DNA of 64,000 nucleotides from Chaetoderma sp. LZ-2023a (Eukaryota > Mollusca > Caudofoveata > Chaetodermatida > Chaetodermatidae), in contig CM067363.1 of assembly GCA_034401795.1 (NCBI GenBank), positions 33,212,470-33,276,469 on the forward strand, in the 5' to 3' direction. Each line of letters begins with the position of its first letter. Within the stretch, counting starts at the first letter, position 1. The notes beneath the pieces are model-generated. The model was not told the DNA's origin, searched no databases, and saw nothing but the letters and a program-made list of their open reading frames with translations. The translations under genes were made by a program, and so were the position numbers. Shown here in pieces: positions 21,501-29,772 of this stretch.

Positions 21501-24500
21501 ATATTTTTGTTGCAATACAGGACCCTCGGATCTGTACCGACAGATAACCTCTTCAACATAGTTAAGTGGCCAGGATAGAACCAATACCGTGAACCTAGTA
21601 TTCTCCAACGAAAATGATATAGTAGAAAACATTCTGACTGAAGACCCAGTGGGAAACAGCCATGACATCGTGATCTGTTTCATTTAGCTATCGTATCTAT
21701 GTCACCTATTAAACGATATCTTTACTAGAAACAGTGACAAACTATTAAATCAAATATTTTTGCTCGACAAAAAGGCCAAAATCGGCCTCAACCATAGTAA
21801 TGATGACGATTTTGTTGACCATATGTACAAATGTTAGGGTATTAGCCTGATAAGTCAGGTTCTACCAGTACACGCGGCTAATAATATGGGATATATAGAA
21901 ATATTTTCACATTACCATAATAAATATTTGGTGGTAGAATTATTACAATATTTCGCACAGCACAAGAACATAGTGAGTTCTACATGGCCTTATTCCCAAA
22001 AACTGGCTACAAGGCATGTAGAGATATTCTGGTACCGAATATAGTACATTATTGGAATTTGACAATGGTGTGCAACTACTAAATTGCATATGACGAAATT
22101 ACTGTATAGTAAACATTTTTTAAACCTTTGATACTTTATTAGTATTTATTTTATTGACACACTGGCAACGCACAGCTTCAATTTCCACATGCTAACCAGC
22201 CGACAGTCATGCACCCATTAGTTTAATTTGTTGATCACCATCTCCCCGGTCGAGGATCAAACCGTCATACTGCAACTCCGCATGGCATCAGCAACCAGAC
22301 ATCTTTCCACTGGACCACCGCGCCAAGACAAAAAGTCTAGGTTTAGCCAACCAGCTTTCAGATGTCTGATATACTGACATTCTGACGATTCCACTGGACC
22401 ACCGCGCCAAGACAGAAAATCATTGATCTGACAGAATTAGCGCCAATTTTCGGTATGGAATTGTGTACTATGAAATTACGCTCCTGTACAATTTTTTTAA
22501 ATTCGGAATACAACTAGCATATTTCCTATAAGTATTTGTGGGTGAAATTCTGGGGGTGAACGTATTGCAATGAAAACCATGAATTAGCCTACATTTGAGC
22601 TTATTTACGTTACAAAATTTTTCATTTTCTCACTACGTCGTAAGCTTATGCCTATACCTATCTAAACATATGGGTGATATTCTGGGCCGAACCCATTATG
22701 AGCGATATGTCAGGACATATCGACACCTATCTGAATGTGGTGAAGTATGTAGTATCACGATACATGTGTGCGTGGATCGTACTCGTATCGTGTGACAAAG
22801 GATCATGATGCATCGATGCACCGATGGATCATTACACCCCTAGTTTATAATGGTAAAACCGGCCAATACTTCCTCTACAGTTCTCTTAAGGACTGTCTAT
22901 TTGTGTCAACTTGTCGTTTATAATGGTAAAACTGGCCAATACTTCCTCTACAGTTATCTCGAGGACTGTCGATTTGCAGGCTAAGAGAAAACTATTTTTG
23001 AAAATTTACCACGGGAATGACTGGCTCGGTAGCCAGTCATTCCAATGATAAATTTTCAAAAATAGTCTTCTCTTGGCCTGCAAATGGACACTGACTAAAC
23101 AAATTTAGATTTTCTTGACCATTAACCCGCTAATCATCAAACCGGTCAAAAAAACACCTCATAAAAAATAATTTTCCTAAATTCCATTTATAAACTTACA
23201 AAAAATCCAATCATTCACTGAGCAAAAATTTCAATTTGCTTGAACTCTTGACACATTAAAGGCTTAATTGATAAAAGACACCCTTTAAGTGCTTTGAAGC
23301 ACTCTGCTTGACTCAAGAGAGATTATAGCGCTCAAGTCCTCACAAAACCTTTAGCACTCATATCAACCAAAAATGGCTTCTGCAGTGGTCTTGAGAAATG
23401 TACATATGCAGACTAAGACAAGACTATTTCTGAAAATTTACCACTAAAATGACAGGCTCGATAACCAAGCCAGTCATTCCAGTGGTAAATCTAAAAAAAT
23501 AGTCTTCTCTTGGTCTGCAAATGGACATTTTCTATGACAAAATCCAAATTTTCTTGAATAAATTTGATGGTTAAAGGGTTAAATGCTAAATCTGGTGACT
23601 TTCCAAAAATGTTAAAAGCTTACCTGATACAGTCGCAAACATCATGAGTGATCTCCCCTTCTTACTCTCCTTCAGTATGCTCTCCGGGTTTTTTGGATCG
23701 AATTTAGAGATATCAATTTTGGGTTGCTCTCGTTTCCATTCAGGTAATTCATCTTCTTCTAATGGCTCATCCTCTTCCTGAAATATAAAATAAAAAATGG
23801 TCAAATTACCCTCTCACATAACCCTCAACACTGTGTAACATAAGGATCAAATTACCCTCCCACATTTCCCTCGACACTATGTAAGGATCAAATTACTCTC
23901 CCACATTACCCTCGACACGGTGTAAGAATCAAATTACCCTCACACATTACCCTCGACACCATGTAACGTAAGGATCAAATTACCCTCAAACATTACCCTC
24001 GACACCGTGCAAGGATGAAATTACGCTCCACATTACCCAGGGTGTGTACACCTTTCAGGATTTTAAATTCCATGACTTTTCCATGACTAAAATTAACAAA
24101 TTCCATGACCTCCAAGAATCAATATCTCAGAAACAGAAGACTTTAAAATATTACTGGAATGGTATATATTATGTGGGGCTATTACTGCAATTATTGCAGC
24201 CTAATGTGGCAAGAACCTCTCGGTAATTTAATTTAAATTATTTTGAAACTAATTTCACTATGTGCATTAATATATAAATAAAGAAATCCAACATTATATA
24301 GGAATGATTTAAAGATTAACGGTAATAACCCTTTCACAGATAAATCCTTGAAGAACTAAATTCTGTAATACTTATTCTGATTATTTTGAAATTAATTTGA
24401 CTGGAAGCTGTTGCTGCCTAAGCCAGTCAATTAGTTACAAAATATTCAACTGACAACAATTTTCTTGTATGGTTTCCTTGTAAATGCGGTATCAGGAATT

Positions 24501-27500
24501 CAAGGGTGAAAGGGTTAAGGGCACTAGCTACAATGTATCATCATCATCATGGCATCATACAGTACAGCTCGGAGATAACTTAAAATAAAATGCGTCTGCA
24601 ACGCGTGCATGACGCGTCCATAGTGGGTCTATTTCAAAATAATGGATGCATCACTTTCCCGTTGTGAACAGTAAAACAACACGGTGTGAAAGTAAAACAC
24701 ATGGCTTGGACAGTTTGACAATGCATCAGAACTTACATGTATTACACAATGCATTTATGATATTGGTTCATGGCGAACACAGGTGATGCGTAGAAGTGAT
24801 AATGAAGTTGCTTACGGATAATTTTCACTACTATTAATCTATGTCAAATCTCGCCAGTCGGCATGTTTCGCTGCGCTGGATGTTTATAAAAGTTAAATGT
24901 GAAACGAACCGATGTTTACGGTTCTTGCAGCAGATGCAAAACGTTCAGGGGCGCAAAATGTTCAGGGGCGCAAAACGTTCAGGGGCGCATCGTTACATTA
25001 ATTCTCAACCAGGAATCATGATTTTGTGTTTCGTAATATTTATAATTTTGATTTTTAATATTATGTCCCGTTGTCTTTTTTAGGAAAACTTTCTCATATT
25101 TACTTTTGCCCCTTCTAGGAAATGTAATGTACCGCTAAGTTTGATTGGATCCCGGGTAGTTGGAAACATGGAGTTGGTATGTACGCCGGGTATTATGCAA
25201 TGCACATACGAATCTTTTAAACTCATTAAAAATTTGGCATCTGTTCCGTTTTGCTTTTAACAACGCATTTGGCACTATCTCTGGGGGACATCAAACAAGT
25301 TCAAACTTGCTTATTTACGCATTTAATGCTCGTTCTCAATGCATATATTTATTATTTTAAATGCATCAAAAAAATTAACTAGATGCGTTGTGAATGCATT
25401 GTGTTTTTAAAACCGATGCGTTGGAAACGGGCCTTCAACGCATCATGCACGCATTTCAGACCCATTTGTACGTTAAGTTATCTCTGAGCTGTACTGCCTA
25501 ATCAGTACATGTAAATGCATTCGGCAGTATATTTACTGGCGAGATTTTTGGTCACTTGGCCGATTTCGTCCCGGCCGACATGGTTAAATTACATTCTTCC
25601 GAGTATTAATCAGCCTCCACTATAGGGCGAGTTTACGCCATCACTCTCGTAGCTACTCGAAGCTCTCCTCCTATTTATCTGGATTGCACGAAGTCTCTAC
25701 TCGGGTACTAATATTAGCCTCTTCGTGCTACACGCATAACACCCTAAACTCGTCCTATATAGTGGAAGCTAATACATTACGTGATTTCTATTTTTTCGCA
25801 ACAACATTTTATGTCAAAATTTGGATTAATTTTAATTAAATAAAAATGTGAATTATACACAATATCTAGGCGGTCCCAATTAATAATTTCACTCCTGTGA
25901 TGAAGGATATAAGGTATACATTAAGCATAGCCGTAAGGTAGTAAGAATTTCTAGCATGAACAATTCAAAATTTTCAATTTTCGTGCTATTTTTGTATAAT
26001 TTTTTTCAACTTTTTTCTTGAAATATACCTAATATATACAGCAGAATTTTATGCCATCATTTTTTTCTAAGCGAGGTTTTCATTTTCCATGACTGACCAA
26101 AATTACGATTTTCCATGACTTTTACAGGCCTGGAATTTAGATTTTAAAATTCCATGACTTTCCAGGATTTCCATGACACGTGCGAACCCTGTTTACCCTC
26201 GACACTGTGTGTGGATCAAATTACCCTCCCACATTACCCTCGACAACGTGTAACGTCAGGATCAAATTACCCTCACACACTACCCTAGCCATGTGTAAGG
26301 GTCAAATTACCCTCCCACATTACCCTCAACAACGTGTAACGTAAGGATCAAATTACCCTCCCACACTGCCCTCGACACCATGTAAGGATCAAATTACCCT
26401 CCCACATTACCCTCAACACCGTGTATTGCCAGGATCAAATTACCCTCTCACACTACCCTCGACACTGTGTAAGGATCAAATTACGCTCCCACATTACCCT
26501 CGAAACTGTGTAAGGATCAAATTACCCTCCCACATTACCCTCGACACCGTGTAACATAAGGATCAAATTACCCTCCCACATTAACCTTGACACAGTGTAA
26601 CGTAAGTATCAAATTACCCTCCCACATTACCCTCGACACTGTGTAGCTTAAGGATCAAATTACCCTCCACATTACCCTCGACACTGTGTAAGGATCAAAT
26701 TACCCTCCCACATTTCCCTCAACACTGTGTAAGGATCAAATTACTGTCCCACATTTCCCTCGACACCGTGTAAGGATCAAATTACCCTCCCACATTACCC
26801 TCGACACTGTGTAACGTAAGGATGATGATTTGTTTGGTTTAAGGTTTTTGAGCAGCTCACACCTTGAGTTGAGATTTTACTAATACATGTCGCCTCTGCC
26901 TTGAGTTTGTTGTCTAATATTGGTACCTCCCCATCTGGTTCAATTGTGAAGACGCCACTGAAAAATCCTGATAGGATGTTAGATTTTTGCCTGTCGTCAC
27001 TGGTTTTCATAGATTTTGGATCTGTAGGGTCTGTACAAAGATCTCCTATTCCTGCTCTGGTTTTGCTCTTTGAGGTAGAATACCAAATTTGGTTGAATTC
27101 CACCACAATAATAGATTCATTACACCATATACATACCTCACAATACATTAGACTGGAAAAGAGACACATAATTTATAGAAAACATATAGGCCTTCTGGAA
27201 ACTGTACAGTGACGGGCAACTAAAGTAGTACCAGACCTATCATACCTAACCTATGAAGCCAGGCTTAAAATACTCAATTGACCAACTTTGGTATATCGAA
27301 GAAAAAGGGGGATATGATAGAGACCTACAAAATCCTAACTAAAAAATATGACCCAGAAACCTGTGAATTTTTTCAGTTAAGAGAAAATCTTATAACTAGG
27401 GTTACAGTCTAAAGTTATATACAAACCAAGACCAAGACTCGACTTGCAAAAATACTCTTTCAAACATCGAGTTATAGACTTATGGAATGGCTTACCACAA

Positions 27501-28470
27501 AACATAGTTGAAGCCCAAACAATATTATCTTTTGAATCTAGGCTGGATAAGTTATGGAAGACTCAACCGTTATACTATGATTAGCCCCGCAGCCGATATA
27601 AAGCCCGATTGGTATCAGACCAACTATTAAAAACGGTACACTAACCACAGGCCTTTGAATTTCCGTCCATCCGTCCCTCTACCACATATTCCCCTACTAT
27701 ATATAATATACACAAGGTATCAAACCTTCATCTGTGGGCACCATTTTCAGAAAGCTGATTGGTTGGTTTGTTGTCAAAATCCGCTGACATCACGGTTCTG
27801 ACTACAAACCAACCAATCAGCTTTCTGACAATGGTGCCCACAGATGAAGGTTTCATACATTGTGTATATTATATATAGTAAGGGGGGGAATGTGGTTTAA
27901 AAAGGCCTGTGCATTAATTATCATTAACTAATACCCTCAGATACAAAAATTTCAAAACACCAAATAACCTGTTATAACAGGCCGATAGGCCTTCTTACAG
28001 AATATAGATTATGATTGATAACACAAGAAAAGAACATCACATAGCATACATTATTTTAATATTCTACCATGATCATGTTACAAAAACTGGTAACTTTGGT
28101 TTATTGCGGCTATTTATTATTAATACATACAAGTTCAAGATTATTTATTTTGATATAGAATATATTGGGCTGTCTGTTATCAGAATATAAACAAGTACTT
28201 TATGATGAGTAATATATTACACTGAATATTGACTGACAGCACGACTAAGAATTTTTCCGCGGTATTTTCGTGGTAAATATTTACCTCCCATTGATCATAA
28301 AGTCGTTCTAAATCGGCGTCAGTATAATCGAGAACGCTCTTCTTCTTCCATGCTTCTTTCTCCTTTGGCTTGTCCTGTTTTTCCACATTCTTCTCGCTAT
28401 TTGCAGCAAGAATTAGTAGAAATATCACACCAAAAACACAAAATAGTCGACTGCTAGAAGGACACGACAT
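12171..28470 (-). CDS. MESD: MESD, LRP chaperone (five-exon gene)
   Basis: MESD (Boca in flies) is an endoplasmic-reticulum chaperone that folds the beta-propeller/EGF modules of LDL-receptor-related proteins such as LRP5/6, and so supports Wnt signalling. Exons on the minus strand are 28285-28470, 23624-23777, 19157-19238, 13492-13639 and 12171-12299. They total 699 bases, 232 residues plus stop, close to the vertebrate length of about 234. Intron phases are 0, 1, 2 and 0 and join without error. Landmarks are a signal peptide (residues 1 to about 25), SVLDYTDADLERLYDQWE, PESILKESKKGRSLMMF, ETITAIWQSSLFNAN, FVVGTDRVIFML, AWEIKDYLIQQDRC and TYPGKG, then a Lys-rich tail ending in KTEL, a KDEL-like retention motif. 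The introns contain only transposons and tandem repeats. I am very sure of the identity; only alternative splicing at exon 4 is open. Confidence 0.96.
12850..13491 (-). repeat. 36-bp minisatellite derived from the exon-4 donor
   Basis: Two blocks (about 12850-13085 and 13312-13491) are separated by a SINE-like insertion. The unit on the minus strand is GTGAGATGTTATCCTGG followed by TAAAGGCGCAGGTAAACAG. It equals the last 30 bases of MESD exon 4 plus the first bases of its intron, so each unit carries a candidate 5' splice site. A variant unit (with 'atgataactctgcacatctc') occurs in both blocks. It lies entirely in intron 4, directly after the exon. Confidence 0.9.
13086..13311 (-). mobile_element. 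SINE-like insertion in the minisatellite
   Basis: Read on the minus strand it begins near GGGGCTTAGAATACACC, contains GTCGTAAGAGGCGACTAA, and ends ACTGGCGGTATGATCAGC then CGAACGAAAAGAAGAAG, an A-rich tail typical of retroposons. The same 3' end recurs alone at 55343-55390 between target duplications. The GTAAGAGGCGACTAA block resembles a repeat widespread in mollusc genomes (recalled, not searched). The flanking repeat units share CCTGTT on both sides. Confidence 0.65.
13492..13639 (-). CDS. MESD: MESD exon 4 (core fold)
   Basis: Encodes residues 141-190, the most conserved part of the family (FVVGTDRVIFMLKDG, AWEIKDYLIQQDRC, YPGKGADKQ). Acceptor tttcatag, entry phase 2, so the split Arg codon joins AG from exon 3 with A here. 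The donor is CAG/GTAAGA at 13491. Weaker but good copies of this donor follow every 36 bases (after 13456 and 13420). They stay in frame for two repeat units before a stop. Confidence 0.94.
13692..13787. mobile_element. MITE-A half element
   Basis: A truncated arm (gatttactgctggaatgac to gcagaagctgtttgg) abuts the TTAA that starts the MITE-C copy. The remainder of the element is missing. Confidence 0.5.
13792..17400 (+). repeat. 54-bp satellite array, about 67 units
   Basis: The unit is CCTGACCATCCTGATGTCAC, TATTCTATGTTTTACTGTGT, CAATAGCAAAGAAA (54 bases). Variants alternate at fixed sites (GACC/TACC, CATC/CACT, TGATG/CAATG, AGCAAAG/AGGAAAG, TTTTACT/TTCTACT). Six units have lost one T (TGTTTACTG, 53 bases). 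Because 54 is divisible by three and the unit lacks stops, both strands show long open frames of an 18-residue repeat. I regard these as non-coding. Confidence 0.97.
13792..17530. mobile_element. MITE-C copy with giant internal tandem expansion
   Basis: Flanked by TTAA at 13788-13791 and 17531-17534, with ends CCCTGACCACTC and GAGTGCTAAGGG. From about 17397 the sequence (ACTGGTGTATATTTTTCAAC, then an imperfect palindrome near 17430-17470) matches the short MITE-C at 38917-39115 on its other strand. The difference is the subterminal part, which is single-copy there and repeated about 67 times here. It lies in MESD intron 3, starting about 150 bp from exon 4. Confidence 0.85.
17618..17965 (+). 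mobile_element. MITE-B copy
   Basis: Starts CCGTTTTAGCTATGCAACGC, has the central palindrome CTGTTGAATATTTTGAAAC ... GTTTCAAAATATTCAACAG, then CAATTCGT-type and GACGGACTAAATC segments. Central spacer is short (ttggcagcaacagcacc). From 17966 to 18440 there is a decayed MITE-A core (17990-18140) and no coding signal. Confidence 0.75.
18467..18526. repeat. (AT)n microsatellite
   Basis: About 58 bases of alternating TA in MESD intron 3. Downstream, 18600-18660 carries the fragment AAGCCCAAGGAACCTGTGTC, which resembles a dispersed invertebrate repeat. Confidence 0.95.
18788..18893. repeat. Imperfect palindrome around TATCACTATTATCAACC
   Basis: AATATCACTATTATCAACC at 18791-18809 pairs with GGTTGATAATAGTGATAG at about 18875-18892. 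The intervening arms also pair (TCGTCGAAAATTATCACA with TGTGATAAATTTTGACGG). Probably a small foldback element of about 100 bp. Confidence 0.7.
18895..19118. mobile_element. MITE-A copy
   Basis: Starts near CTTTAATGGTCATACCGGCC, has the central palindrome GGCTCAATAACCGAGCC, and ends AAAGGGTTAA at about 19109-19118. It lies about 38 bases downstream of the MESD exon-3 donor in transcript direction. Confidence 0.8.
19157..19238 (-). CDS. MESD: MESD exon 3
   Basis: An 82-base exon encoding residues 114-141: NPSDKETETITAIWQ then SSLFNANVELQ, matching the KETEEITSLWQ/SLFNAN block of the family. Acceptor tttcgcag at 19239-19246, donor AG/GTAATG. Entry phase 1 and exit phase 2 match its neighbours. 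A decayed tandem duplicate lies just upstream in the gene (19287-19610). Confidence 0.94.
19287..19620 (-). pseudogene. Decayed tandem duplicate of MESD exon 3
   Basis: Segments 19287-19318 and 19551-19650 repeat, in order, the region around MESD exon 3 (19148-19283). The first copies the exon's 3' part (cctctgaggctcaacattgc) and the second its 5' part and acceptor side (gtttctgtttctctctcact). The copy is unusable: the donor GT has become GC (AG/GCAGGA), the acceptor region has changed, stops have appeared, and a 232-bp MITE-A sits in the middle. The encoded remnant still reads ERETETIF where the true exon has DKETETIT. Confidence 0.85.
19319..19550. mobile_element. MITE-A inserted in the duplicated exon
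   Basis: TTAA at 19315-19318 and 19551-19554. The duplicate lacking the insertion (19172-19195) reads GGCATTAAACAGACTGG, which proves the TTAA target and the exact ends CCTGTTAACACTC and GGTTAGAGGG. The centre GGCTCGGTTATCGAGGC-type palindrome is near 19428-19446. Confidence 0.92.
19650..21519. other. MESD intron 2 sequence without recognised gene
   Basis: AT-rich intron sequence. The end CGTCATGTAAATGTCAATAC CGCCCAGCTCTAG near 20910-20948 resembles a hAT terminus, and CAGAGCTGTACGGTA at 19795 could be its partner, but I could not find a target duplication. TGTTGAATATTTTG-like MITE-B core traces lie near 20010-20060. No open frame looks real. Confidence 0.35.
21520..21690 (+). pseudogene. 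LINE endonuclease fragment
   Basis: Positions 21580-21684 read TNTVNLVFSNENDIVENILT followed by EDPVGNSHDIVI. This matches the end of the AP-endonuclease domain of CR1/L2-type LINEs (consensus-like NxLDLVFTNxxxLI...LGxSDHxxI). Upstream and downstream frames are broken. It lies inside MESD intron 2 on the antisense strand. Confidence 0.6.
22140..22335 (-). mobile_element. tRNA-derived SINE
   Basis: Read on the minus strand from about 22328, TCTTGGCGCGGTGGTCCAGT GG resembles a pol III A box region. GGTTTGATCCTCGACC follows about 50 bases on as a B box. A second partial copy of the head (gattccactggaccaccgcg) lies at 22389-22410. No tRNA fold is intact, so it is not a tRNA gene. Confidence 0.6.
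22845..23130. mobile_element. MITE-A with partly duplicated left arm
   Basis: The left arm TTTATAATGGTAAAACCGGC CAATACTTCCTCTACAG occurs twice (22849 and 22918) before the central palindrome GGCTCGGTAGCCAG near 23020. The right arm ends near the ACCATTAACCCGC segment at 23130. Confidence 0.7.
23335..23582. mobile_element. MITE-A copy beside MESD exon 2
   Basis: Left arm TTTAGCACTCATATCAACC, centre GGCTCGATAACCAAGCC, right arm ending GGTTAAAGGGTTAA at 23569-23582. About 40 bp separate it from the exon-2 donor. Confidence 0.82.
23624..23777 (-). CDS. MESD: MESD exon 2
   Basis: Encodes residues 63-114: the acidic EEDEPLEEDELPEW, then IDISKFDPKNPESILKESKK and GRSLMMFATVSG. Acceptor tatttcag, donor TCAG/GTAAGC, phases 0 in and 1 out. 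A MITE-A copy ends about 40 bases downstream of the donor. Confidence 0.95.
24560..25496. mobile_element. Foldback DNA element nested in the hAT-like element
   Basis: Inverted termini CAGTACAGCTCGGAGATAAC and GTTATCTCTGAGCTGTACTG-type (the right end reads AAGTTATCTCTGAGCTGTAC TG). Inside, further pairing arms include GCAACGCGTGCATGACGCG and AACGCATCATGCACGCA. No target duplication was convincing and there is no transposase frame. Confidence 0.65.
25610..25772. mobile_element. Small MITE, about 160 bp
   Basis: Left end GCCTCCACTATAGGGCGAGT and the inverted right end GCTTCCACTATATAGGACGA. The inner arms also pair (CGTAGCTACTCGAAG / CTTCGTGCTACACG). It is nested in the larger hAT-like element. 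Confidence 0.65.
26825..27585. mobile_element. CR1/L2-like LINE copy with 5' inversion
   Basis: Two parts of one type of reverse transcriptase lie head to head. On the minus strand (26825-27090) an RT N-terminal stretch reads SKTRAGIGDLCTDPTDPK, SMKTSDDRQKSNILSGFFS and GVFTIE. On the plus strand (27190-27585) is the ORF C-terminus: YEARLKILN, TLVYRRKRGDMIETYKIL, FKHRVIDLWNGLPQNIVEA and SFESRLDKLW, with stops. This order is what twin priming leaves: an inverted 5' part joined to a normal 3' part. It lies in MESD intron 1. Both parts are dead. Confidence 0.75.
27697..27885. mobile_element. Near-perfect palindromic MITE
   Basis: Arms AACCTTCATCTGTGGGCACC then ATTTTCAGAAAGCTGATTGG (27724-27765) are mirrored at about 27808-27855 around a short centre near 27790. 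The arms extend outward to the ACTATATATAATATACAC end and its inverse. Confidence 0.88.
28285..28470 (-). CDS. MESD: MESD exon 1 (signal peptide)
   Basis: Encodes residues 1-62. The ATG at 28470 is followed by a typical secretion signal with hydrophobic core FCVFGVIFLLILA, then a Lys/Glu-rich linker and the family block VLDYTDADLERLYDQWE. Donor GAG/GTAAAT, phase 0. In-frame upstream codons exist, but this ATG puts the signal peptide at the N-terminus. Upstream DNA contains a tRNA-like sequence and a LINE tail, so any promoter is short. From 27886 to 28284 there is intron with no clear feature. Confidence 0.94.
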
Positions 28471-28534
28471 CTTAAATAATAAAGGTAGATAACTTGTATA
28501 AGTATTGTAGAGCGCAAGATTCAAAATTCGGTGG

Positions 28535-28625
28535 TGTTTTGGCTCGTTGGCAAAACCGTTGCGCCGCACACGCTTGGAATTCAAATCCAAAGAGCCCGGT
28601 TCAATCCTTCGTCCAGGCATGTGAT
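28535..28625 (+). other. tRNA-like sequence upstream of MESD
   Basis: GGCTCGTTGGCAAAACCG resembles an A box and CGGTTCAATCCTTCG a B box 60 bases later. It could be the head of a SINE or a tRNA relic. No clean cloverleaf is apparent, so I do not call a tRNA gene. Confidence 0.3.
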
Positions 28626-28639
28626 CAACCAAGTAAAAC

Positions 28640-28958
28640 ATACTGTTACTGTTACCACCAAGCTTATCCCTGGCATGCAAAACCTTCCATACAGTAAACG
28701 CCTACACATATTGAATCTATCGACCTTGGCATTCAGACGATATGCTTGAAATATACAAAATTTTACACAACCATTATGACATGCCCACATCCAAATTTAT
28801 CTAACTTTATGATGAAAACAGTGCCGCTACGGTGCACAGACCATTGGAAGAGTTTAGATGAAAACATTGTCACTGCACCATCCATCAATACATTAAAAAA
28901 CAGACTTGATAAACTATATGGAAAGACCATCCACTGCGCTTCAATTTTGAATTTGTAG
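28640..28958 (+). pseudogene. LINE reverse-transcriptase C-terminal remnant
   Basis: Frames broken by stops read LIPGMQNLPYSKRLHILNLS, TLAFRRYA, EIYKILHNHYD and INTLKNRLDKLYG. This is the same C-terminal block seen at 27190-27585 (KLVP..L.YE.RL..L.L.TL..RR), so it is another CR1/L2-type LINE tail, less decayed at its end. Confidence 0.65.
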
Positions 28959-29729
28959 CAGACTTCACCACTGTTTATGACACCGAAGTAGACCTGACGT
29001 TAGAGGCTTGATAAAGGCTTACTGTCAGTAGAATTTCATGTTTCATGTTTCATGTTATTGTTACTATGTTGTGATTCCCCCCTGTTTATCAGGGTAATGC
29101 TAAACCGGTTAGCCACCCCATCACCAATTAGTATTATTCAGGTTATGCACTGTTCATCGCAGTGTTAGGGGAAAGGTGGCTAAATTGGACCGGCAAGAAA
29201 TTTGGACCATGCCCATTCCCCAAAAACCTAAGTAACGAGGCCGCTGATTGGTCATTCACTAGGGAGCAGTACGTCATCACAACACGTGGTTCATGCAAAG
29301 ATGGCGGGCCAACGAAGGAATATGGAAAGGTAAGCCTTAAATGAATCTGCTTATAATCAATGTAAAAAAGAGATTATGAACAATTCATAAACCAGGACAC
29401 TTGCAAGGCGTATTGTAATAAAAATGATCTATGATGGTAAAAGGCATCTATCCCTTAATGCACCAGCGCAATATTCAATCATGCCATTCTAAGGTGTACT
29501 GTGTGACCCACAATGATTTCTGACCTACCCTATTGCGGGTATATTGGACCAGTGCAAAGAGGTCAAATTGGACCGGTGCTCCAAATTACCCTCATGTGGT
29601 CTAAATTACCCTCATGTGTCTTAATAACTTGACGTACTGGAATAGCCTACAGAAATGTGTGTGAGTGGTCGTAATGGCAATGGTGGTGGTTGTGATGGTC
29701 GTCATGGTGGTGGTGGTGGTGCGTGCGTG

Positions 29730-29736
29730 CGCACGC

Positions 29737-29770
<34 letters not shown>
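29730..29770. repeat. (GT)n microsatellite with GTG/GGT flank
   Basis: A TGTGTGTG tract follows a GGTGGTGGT stretch (29680-29720). It lies in the intron of the pogo transposase gene. Confidence 0.9.

Positions 29771-29772
<2 letters not shown>

Larger units (their letters stand above)
24038..26191. mobile_element. hAT-like non-autonomous element nested in the minisatellite
   Basis: Left end CAGGGTGTGTACACC then TTTCAGGATTTTAAATTCC; the right end, inverted, is CAGGGTTCGCACGTG followed by a matching GTCATGGAA-rich arm. The CAGGG ends fit hAT. The flanking duplication is imperfect (ACATTACC left, TTTACCCT right). The interior has only secondary insertions and no transposase. Confidence 0.7.
23795..26822 (+). 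repeat. 41-45-bp minisatellite, split by an insertion
   Basis: The unit is close to AAGGATCAAATTACCCTCCC then ACATTACCCTCGACACTGTGT, with an optional AACGT/AACAT spacer giving 41-45 bp. Blocks lie at about 23795-24037 and 26192-26822, roughly 5 and 15 units. It is in MESD intron 1 and is interrupted by the hAT-like insertion 24038-26191. Confidence 0.92.

Noticed and set aside
28535-28625. tRNA gene upstream of MESD
   Set aside because: A-box and B-box-like words exist, but no acceptor stem or anticodon arm pairs convincingly.
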